From: Pyrenophora tritici-repentis
Lineage: Eukaryota; Ascomycota; Dothideomycetes; Pleosporales; Pleosporaceae
Length of the DNA stretch: 64,000 nt
NCBI RefSeq assembly: GCF_003171515.1
Contig: NC_089395.1
Location: 124,001 to 188,000 of the forward strand
Reading direction: 5' to 3'
Shown: piece after piece, positions 58,187 to 64,000 of the stretch
Position numbering within the stretch: position 1 is the first letter of the stretch
Layout of the letters: the number at the start of each line of letters is the position of its first letter
Position numbers and translations under genes: made by a program
Notes under the pieces: generated by a model
Databases searched by the model: none
What the model was told of the DNA's origin: nothing
The model's input: the letters and a program-made list of their open reading frames with translations, nothing else

Positions 58187-60294
58187 ACGTGTCCGTGCAC
58201 CTCGTGCACGGATTCATCTCGTGCACGCCGAACACTATCTTAGCGATCTCAAAAATGAGGCTGTACAACGCCACATAATAGCTTAATATTAATAAAAACG
58301 TAGTATAGCAGTAATCAGATGCTTGCGATCAACTTGTACTATCTATATTTTTGTGGGAGGTTGACGTTGCGGCCACGTGATGTGACTTTGGCTGGAGTAG
58401 CAGATAGCTCATCTCCAGCTTGAACACCAGCGTGAGCAGCGCCAGCGCGTTTTTGACGCTTGTTACTTGGTGAGAGTACTTGTGAGGCTTTACGCTTGCG
58501 TTGTTGAGCTTGTTGGATAGATTTCTTCTGGTGTTGAGCCTCAACTTTGCGCGCGCGTTCAGCTGCTTTCTCAGCTCGCTCAACCTCCCTCATCTCTTTG
58601 AGCCTCTGCCTCTCTACACGCTTCTCCTCGAGCTCAACTTGACGCTGCAGTTGAGCCTCCTTACGCTGCTTCTTGGCCCATGCTTTTTGGAGTTTCTCCT
58701 CCGTCTCATCTCGCTCCCGTACTGCTTCTCTAGCTCGAGCCTCACGCAACTTGCGAGGAGACCAGAAGACAGAGCCACCGTGATACTCCTGGCGCTGTTG
58801 AAGGTCAAGAGCTTTGCCCTTCTTCCTGTGCTTCTTTTTGTGTTGAAGAGCCTCCTTTAAGCCCTCATTCTCATGCTTTAAAAGCTCATTCTGAACAGAG
58901 AGATGGTGGACGCTTGAACGCAGCTTTCTTGCCTCATACTGATGGCTATCAGTGACAGCAGCTCGAACTAATCGATCTATCTTTCTCCAATCATGATCAG
59001 AGAGCCCTGACGATGAGCTTCTCTCAGCTTCTGGCGTGCTAGCAAATCTACGAAGGATAACGTTGGCATCTATCGGCCAGATCCCAGTGGCTTCGAAGGC
59101 CTTTAATATGAGGCTCTCTGTGAAGGAGGATATCCATGCGCTCCAGAAGAGTGGGAAGAAGTCTCCTTTCTTGATTGGGACGAGGCCTTGAGCCTTATGG
59201 AGATGATTGGTGAGCTCGTTGGAGTAGGCTTGAGAGAGTGGCTTAAATAGCACTACATCGAGCGGCTGGAGCGTGTGAGTCGAATGGGGAGGAAGGATCA
59301 TGAGGAGAATCCTATGGCGATCGCAGTATTTGATAAACTCCATCGTGACATGAGATCCATGGCCATCAAGGATAAGTAATCTCCATCTCCCTGATCGCTG
59401 CTTTGTACAGCGATCAAACACCTGCTCAAGCCAAGCTAGACCAATGTTATTGTTTGACCAGCCTGTCGGAGATGATGAGACAAAGATATTATGTTCTCCT
59501 GCCTTGATATCCTCTACCCAACTTGATCGTATAGCTCCTTTCGCAGATGCGTAGATAAGGCTTGGGGGCAGCGAGCTCCCATCGGCGCAGCAGCAGGCCA
59601 GGACTGTCAGAAACTCGCGTGATCCATCCTGGAAAGATGCTCGAACCTCCTTCTTCTCCCATTGACGCCTGCTGAATATTCTCTTGCTTCTGCCTATCAA
59701 GCCAATTAAGAAGCCCTTCTCATCCATATTGTATATATCTCGAGCCTCAAGGTGGTATTCGGTGATCTTTCGATGCAGCAGCTCGAAGTAGAGTCTATAC
59801 TTTGACTCAGAATCAGCCAGGTGGCGCGTACGATCCATGGCGCTGGTCCACTTTGAGATGAGATGGATCTTGTGTCTGTTGATGAAGCGAGTAACCCAGC
59901 TCTCGCTGAGCTGCTGATGGGCTACTTTTGATGAGAAATTCCTGATCATCTCTCTTGTAGGAGGAAGGCCTCTCTCTGTGAGCGTTTTGATATATCTCAC
60001 AAGCTCTAGCTCTTGTTGTGGGCTGATAGCTTGCTGCTGAGCGTATCCATTACTCCTAGGCCCTGTCACGCGCCTCCACCTCCGCGATAGAGTTGCGCGG
60101 CTGACACCCCATTTCCTCGCAAACTCTGCTAATACAATTTTTTCTCCGGGTTCTTGCGACTCTAAATCTGCAATCGCATCATCAATTGGAGCCATGGTTG
60201 TTGAGTTATAGCGCGTTGAAGTTATGACGCTGAGACGCGCGTTTGGTGTTCAGCGTGCACGAGATGAATCCGTGCACGAGGTGCACGGACACGT
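58187..60294 (-). mobile_element. pogo-C: intact pogo-type transposon (2108 bp)
   Basis: Inverted ends ACGTGTCCGTGCACCTCGTG (58187) and its complement ending 60294, with TA at 58185-58186 and 60295-60296. Same family and exact length as pogo-B. It lies 9 bp from the TA next to pogo-D. Confidence 0.93.
58339..60195 (-). CDS. pogo-C transposase (618 aa), intact
   Basis: Met 60195 (MAPIDDAIADLESQEPGEKI). Same length and domain order as pogo-B: HTH_psq (LAEFARKWGVSRATLSRR), CENP-B-like HTH (WVTRFINRHKIHLISKW), DIYNMDEKGFLIG, LLILDGHGSHVT, HTLQPLDVVLF, and a basic coiled C-terminus (KKSIQQAQQRKRKASQ). The two proteins differ at scattered residues, more at the N-terminal HTH and extreme C-terminus, so they are sister copies and not a recent duplication. 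No defect. Confidence 0.94.
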   Translation of the reverse strand: MAPIDDAIADLESQEPGEKIVLAEFARKWGVSRATLSRRWRRVTGPRSNGYAQQQAISPQQELELVRYIKTLTERGLPPTREMIRNFSSKVAHQQLSESWVTRFINRHKIHLISKWTSAMDRTRHLADSESKYRLYFELLHRKITEYHLEARDIYNMDEKGFLIGLIGRSKRIFSRRQWEKKEVRASFQDGSREFLTVLACCCADGSSLPPSLIYASAKGAIRSSWVEDIKAGEHNIFVSSSPTGWSNNNIGLAWLEQVFDRCTKQRSGRWRLLILDGHGSHVTMEFIKYCDRHRILLMILPPHSTHTLQPLDVVLFKPLSQAYSNELTNHLHKAQGLVPIKKGDFFPLFWSAWISSFTESLILKAFEATGIWPIDANVILRRFASTPEAERSSSSGLSDHDWRKIDRLVRAAVTDSHQYEARKLRSSVHHLSVQNELLKHENEGLKEALQHKKKHRKKGKALDLQQRQEYHGGSVFWSPRKLREARAREAVRERDETEEKLQKAWAKKQRKEAQLQRQVELEEKRVERQRLKEMREVERAEKAAERARKVEAQHQKKSIQQAQQRKRKASQVLSPSNKRQKRAGAAHAGVQAGDELSATPAKVTSRGRNVNLPQKYR

Positions 60295-60296
60295 TA

Positions 60297-60972
60297 CAAC
60301 ACTAAAAAACTATCACGAGATCGCTCCTACTGCAAAACCAGCAGCCTCACCAGCAGCTAGCTGCTGCCTCTTCCCCGCTCAAGCTGACCAAGCTACTCAA
60401 GCCGGCTTCCTCCTCAGCTTGACTTGGCTTGTTAATTACTATGAGGCAGCTTGACTTGAGGGAACAATCAAGCTTCAAGCCGGTCAAGTCAAGCGCTTGA
60501 TCTGGCTCGCTTGTTGGAATGCCTGCACAACACTCAGCAAAATAGGGTGGTTACACAACTTACTCTATTTCCAGTTCATGTGGATCTCGAAATGAGCCCA
60601 GGAAATGGCCTCTAATATGTGCTGGCCCACCTTCACATTGAGCATGTAGCATGTTAGCTACTATCGACCATTTACTGCCTCAGCCGCGATTTATCCAGTT
60701 TTGAACGCCGACCGCCTCTTCATCTCGTATCTGTCTTACATATGACGTCTTATATATGCCTGGGTGTCAATTAATGTTACATGAGGCTATTCTGGTTCGC
60801 GAGCACGTGAAAGAAAATATCTATGTTATGAGTAGTAGCACCTGCATCTGCACCGGCAGCCAGCGGTATTCCATCTCTCCACCAAATTCGACCATCTAAG
60901 ATCGTCACGCCACTTCAGGCACAAAAACGACACACTATCGCTTGGGACTAAGACCGAACAACCACTCTTGTC
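60297..60972. other. no gene; hAT-like subterminal motifs near 60390-60530
   Basis: CTTGACTTGGCTTG, CTCAAGCCGGCTTC and related motifs resemble the arms of MITE-D and suggest a decayed hAT end, but no clean terminal repeat or duplication is found. Confidence 0.4.
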
Positions 60973-60977
60973 TACAA

Positions 60978-61349
60978 CGGCAAAGCTTACTTTTATTGCC
61001 ACTGTGGCTGTACTCCTCTCGACCGTAGTAGCGCGCCAGGCGGTAGTTCCGGACAAGCAATGCTGTGCCGGTTCATTGCAGTATTGTAAGCTCCAACAAC
61101 GCCCAATACTGTGTGAACCAATACGACGGTCAGGACTGTAAATGTTGCCATTCAGGACTACCCTTCTTGGAATCGGCCCGATGCTTCTTGGCCGAATGTT
61201 CTACAACCTTCACTTTCACTCCTTTGCCGTTATGTGCTTACGCATATCTTATGTATATAACCTTGTGTATCTACTCCGTAGGACAATCGACGCAGTTCTC
61301 ATATGCAGTTGTTGACGTCTTGTCTACTGCGATAGTAAAGCCGCGTGCC
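60978..61349 (+). pseudogene. disrupted cysteine-rich secreted-protein gene
   Basis: From 60976 the frame reads (ACG)-AKLTFIATVAVLLSTVVARQ, a signal-peptide-like start whose expected ATG is ACG, then KQCCAGSLQYC. One base later the next frame carries NAQYCVNQYDGQDCKCC and FLESARCFLAECSTTFTFTP. This frame runs to 61349 (STAIVKPRA), where the LINE-tailed element is inserted, and resumes after it at 62896 (ESSFTSLPKAITSSFTQPTEG). A canonical intron-like stretch follows (GTAAGT at about 62955 to TTTAG at about 63003). It looks like a secreted Cys-rich domain with a Ser/Thr-rich tail, now broken by a lost start, a frameshift and the insertion. Confidence 0.5.
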
Positions 61350-62881
61350 CATCGAACACCAACTTTTCGAGATGACAAAAAGGTCCTGGATTACCCTTTT
61401 TTCATCTCAAATCTATTGAAATGCCTTCCTAGAATCAGTTTCCAACGTCTGTTTCTGAGTGCAGGCGTTGTGGCGGGCGCGCTGGCCGCTGCAACTTTGA
61501 CAGAGTTGTGACCTGGCCTTAGTTGAGAGAAATCTCTGCAAGTGGTCCGTGCGCCAACTGATTTTAGATGTTCGATCGAAGGCACCCTCTACGAAACCGA
61601 CAGAGCAACGGCTCTTCCTTAGGTATATAGCTCTATTGCTGCAAAGTAATAGGCCTATATATCTAGATGCTACCTATACCCGAACGCCCTAAACCAACTC
61701 GATATACCGACCCCATATACCGAACCGCTCCAGCACCTGCTGTCACCAGCACACTCACGAGCAAAACACCGACCAGGCACTAGATGTATAGATCTATTAT
61801 CTCTCTTGTAGATCCCTATATACAGACGCCTACACCAAATACCCTCTCCACCGAACGCCCTAAACCGACCCGATATACCGACCCCATATACCGAACCGCT
61901 CTAGCACCTGCTTTCACTAGCACACGCACGAGCAAAACACCGACCAGGCAATAGCTGTATAGATCTATTCTCTCTCTTGTAGATCCCTATATACAGACGC
62001 CTACACCAAATACCCTCTCCACCGAACGCCCTAAACCGACTCGATATACCGACCCCATATACCGAACCGCTCTAGCACCTGCTTTCACTAGCACACGCAC
62101 GAGCAAAACATCGACCAGGCAATAGCTGTATAGATCTATTCTCTCTCTTGTAGATCCCTATATACAGACGCCTACACCAAAAACGCCCTCTCCACCGAAC
62201 GCCCTAAACCGACTCGATATACCGACCCCATATACCGAACCGCTCTAGCACCTGCTTTCACTAGCACACGCACGAGCAAAACATCGACTAGGCAATAGCT
62301 GTATAGGTCTATTATTGTTAGGTTATAATAGATCCCTGTATACAGACGCCTACACCAAAACGCCCAAAACATCGACTAGGTAATAGCTGTATAGATCTAT
62401 TCTGTCTTGTAGATCCCTATATACAGACGCCTACACCAAATACCCTCTCTACCGAACGCCCTAAACCGACTCGATATACCGACCCCATATACCGAACCGC
62501 TCCAGCACCTGCTTTCACTAGCACACGCACGAGCAAAACATCGACCAGGCAATAGCTGTATAGATCTATTCTCTCTCTTGTAGATCCCTATATACAGACG
62601 CCTACACAAAACAACAGACAGACACTGTATAAAACTACAAACAATATTTCTTTTCGCAAAGAGCTCGCTGTTACATCTCTTTCTGTTCACCACACTGCTC
62701 TTTAGCACCCGCGCCAATGGAAGACTAGCTCGGAAATTGGACTACGCAACTATCCTCCAAATTGTACAAGACCTATAGAAACTCCATATTGAACAACATA
62801 CATAGAACGGCTTAGCCAAAGTCCTACATAGTCACCGACTGATACAGGACTCTAATGGAAATATAATAATAATAATAATAA
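61350..62881 (+). mobile_element. minisatellite-bearing LINE-tailed retroelement, copy 2 (complete)
   Basis: Bounded by a direct duplication TAAAGCCGCGTGCC (61336-61349 and 62882-62895; the T is ambiguous). It starts CATCGAACACC, as copy 1 does at 32124, then has about 340 bp of unique sequence. A 171-bp minisatellite array (about 61690-62606) follows, and the end (62607-62881) matches the LINE-B ORF2 stop and 3' UTR (GACACTGTATAAAACTA.., GGACTCTAATGGAA) and finishes in (TAA)n. Long variable duplication plus a simple-repeat tail indicate target-primed reverse transcription by LINE machinery. No coding. Confidence 0.85.
61690..62606. repeat. 171-bp minisatellite array
   Basis: The marker GATCTATT recurs at 61791, 61962, 62133, (62306), 62394 and 62563, giving spacings of 171, 171, 173, 88 and 169. 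Each unit holds CCGACCCCATATACCGAACC and CTAGCACACGCACGAGC. Two units also occur in copy 1 (32450-32810). The 88-bp step is a shortened unit. Confidence 0.9.
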
Positions 62882-62895
62882 TAAAGCCGCGTGCC

Positions 62896-63918
62896 GAAAG
62901 CTCCTTCACCAGTCTGCCAAAAGCGATAACTTCTTCCTTTACACAGCCAACCGAGGGTAAGTCGTGGGAAGAATCTCACTAATATCATATTGTTGGACGT
63001 TTAGGGCTGACAATCTCGTGTAGAGTCGTGCCTACTTGTTTTTGCTCTCAGCTCAATGCAGCGGTACCCGATGACTGCTAGTATTCATCTCTGTCACAAC
63101 CGAACGAAGACCGGATAGCATAGCATTGTAGAAGAAGGCAATCATTGTACCGGCTGGAGGAACTTCTTTGAATAAGCGTACAATCGTACAATGACAAGCA
63201 ATAACGCGTTCTCTCTGTGTTCGACTTCGCTCAGCACTCGACTTTGTTCTGCGCCTTTTCTTTCAGGTTCAGGCACGCTGAGACTTGGCCATCAACTCCG
63301 ATTCTAGCAACTTGTATAGACTGTGCGAACGTAGATCTTGCTAGTAGCATGGACGAGTGGATCATGCACGATTGATTTGTGGCCCCTACCTTCATCCTTG
63401 GTACTGCATTTCTCGTCAACGTGAATTTGCTTTCTCCGCCTTGTGATAGAATTCTATTTGAATACTCCACAGTCTGATGTCGGCTTTTCGATCTCTGTTC
63501 CTCGACAGATTGTGCCCTTGCGGGGTACGTAAATCTATATGATGTGATGAGGGCATAAAAGCGATAGGCCAGAAGGGAGTCAGCTAGATAGCGAACTGTT
63601 CAACTTCGTACTGAGATTCAAAAAACATTGCTTGTTTTCGTGTGGCGTATCTTGGGCGCATTGGGAACATGCGGGATGTTCAGCTGAAAACTACGGCTGA
63701 ACAGTTGATAACGTTCGTCGACAACAAGCTGTCCACGGGTATCCCCACTTTGGGAAACAGATGATCCCAGGGAATTCAGAGCTATATCGCGATTTTACTT
63801 GTTCAATAAAGCTATTAGGAGATCCCACGTGCATAATCTTAGCATTTTTATGCATGTGTATGCGTGTATGCGTAAGTCGCTGACGGCCCGGTCGGGTATG
63901 TATGTATGTATGTATGTA
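62896..63918. other. remainder of the disrupted gene and unassigned DNA
   Basis: 62896-62954 continues the interrupted frame and 62955-63003 looks like an intron. Beyond that no coding is recognised; short ORFs at 63231-63470 and 63691-63924 have no identifiable domain. Confidence 0.4.
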
Positions 63919-64000
63919 ATCCATTAACGTCCTTTATCAGTCAGAGACTATGTAGGACGGTGGCAGATGCCATTCTAGCTATTTTTATCTCTCCTTTGAC
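63895..64000 (-). mobile_element. LINE 3' end at window edge, (CATA)n tail
   Basis: AACGTCCTTTATCAGTCAGA and CTATGTAGGAC match the LINE-B 3' end (AGAGTCCTTTTTCAGTCAGA). Here the tail is (TATG)n at 63895-63918 instead of (ATT)n. Most of the element lies outside the window. Confidence 0.75.

Noticed and set aside
1..64000. a Starship-type giant element or a viral or bacterial island
   Set aside because: No DUF3435-like tyrosine recombinase, capsid, replication or bacterial operon genes were seen; everything large is an ordinary transposon.

Overview
The window is a transposon-dense stretch of a filamentous ascomycete genome. The evidence is short GT-AG introns of 54-55 bp in small secreted-protein genes, chromodomain-bearing Gypsy elements, Tad-type LINEs, and Fot1/pogo, Tc1 and hAT transposons. 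The lineage (a Pleosporales-like plant-associated fungus would fit) is a guess. I see no rRNA, convincing tRNA, CRISPR or housekeeping gene. Almost all of the 64 kb is mobile DNA, much of it nested.

Layout. 1-3005: a 51-bp tandem repeat, a RecQ-type helicase fragment and a decayed pogo element, then a 60-N gap (3006-3065). 3066-6021: a decayed Tc1 transposase split by a coding-free Copia-type element with 137-bp LTRs. 6022-14114: Gypsy-1 (minus). 14115-25623: Gypsy-2 (minus), whose gag-pol frame is cut by four hAT-type MITEs and by an hAT (hAT-1), which itself carries a MITE and an intact hAT (hAT-2). 25624-30560: LINE and LTR remnants, three small secreted-protein genes (two of them paralogues), a 67-bp tandem array and more MITEs. 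30561-36743: a truncated Copia (Copia-3), a minisatellite-bearing LINE-tailed element, LINE-B and solo LTRs. 36744-43758: Gypsy-3 (plus). 43759-46559: LINE-A. 46792-60294: four pogo elements in a row, three joined through single shared TA dinucleotides; the third contains an intact Copia (Copia-4). 60295-64000: a disrupted secreted-protein gene with a second copy of the LINE-tailed minisatellite element, and a LINE 3' end at the window edge.

Age layers are visible. Old elements (Tc1, pogo-F, pogo-D) are AT-enriched and stopped by C-to-T/G-to-A type changes (CAG or TGG to TAG), as RIP would leave. Young ones (Copia-4 with identical LTRs and TSD, hAT-2, pogo-B and pogo-C, the MITEs with perfect 8-bp TSDs) are intact. 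Several otherwise intact ORFs (Gypsy-1, Gypsy-3, LINE-A, pogo-A) are broken only by single missing bases, most often in C/G homopolymers. This may be sequencing undercalls rather than decay.

The observations I rate highest are the TA-sharing pogo train, the paired 8-cysteine secreted proteins, the LINE-tailed minisatellite element with a 14-bp TSD, the recurring one-base deletions, and a GGAAAAC candidate -1 frameshift site at the gag/pol junction of two different chromoviruses.
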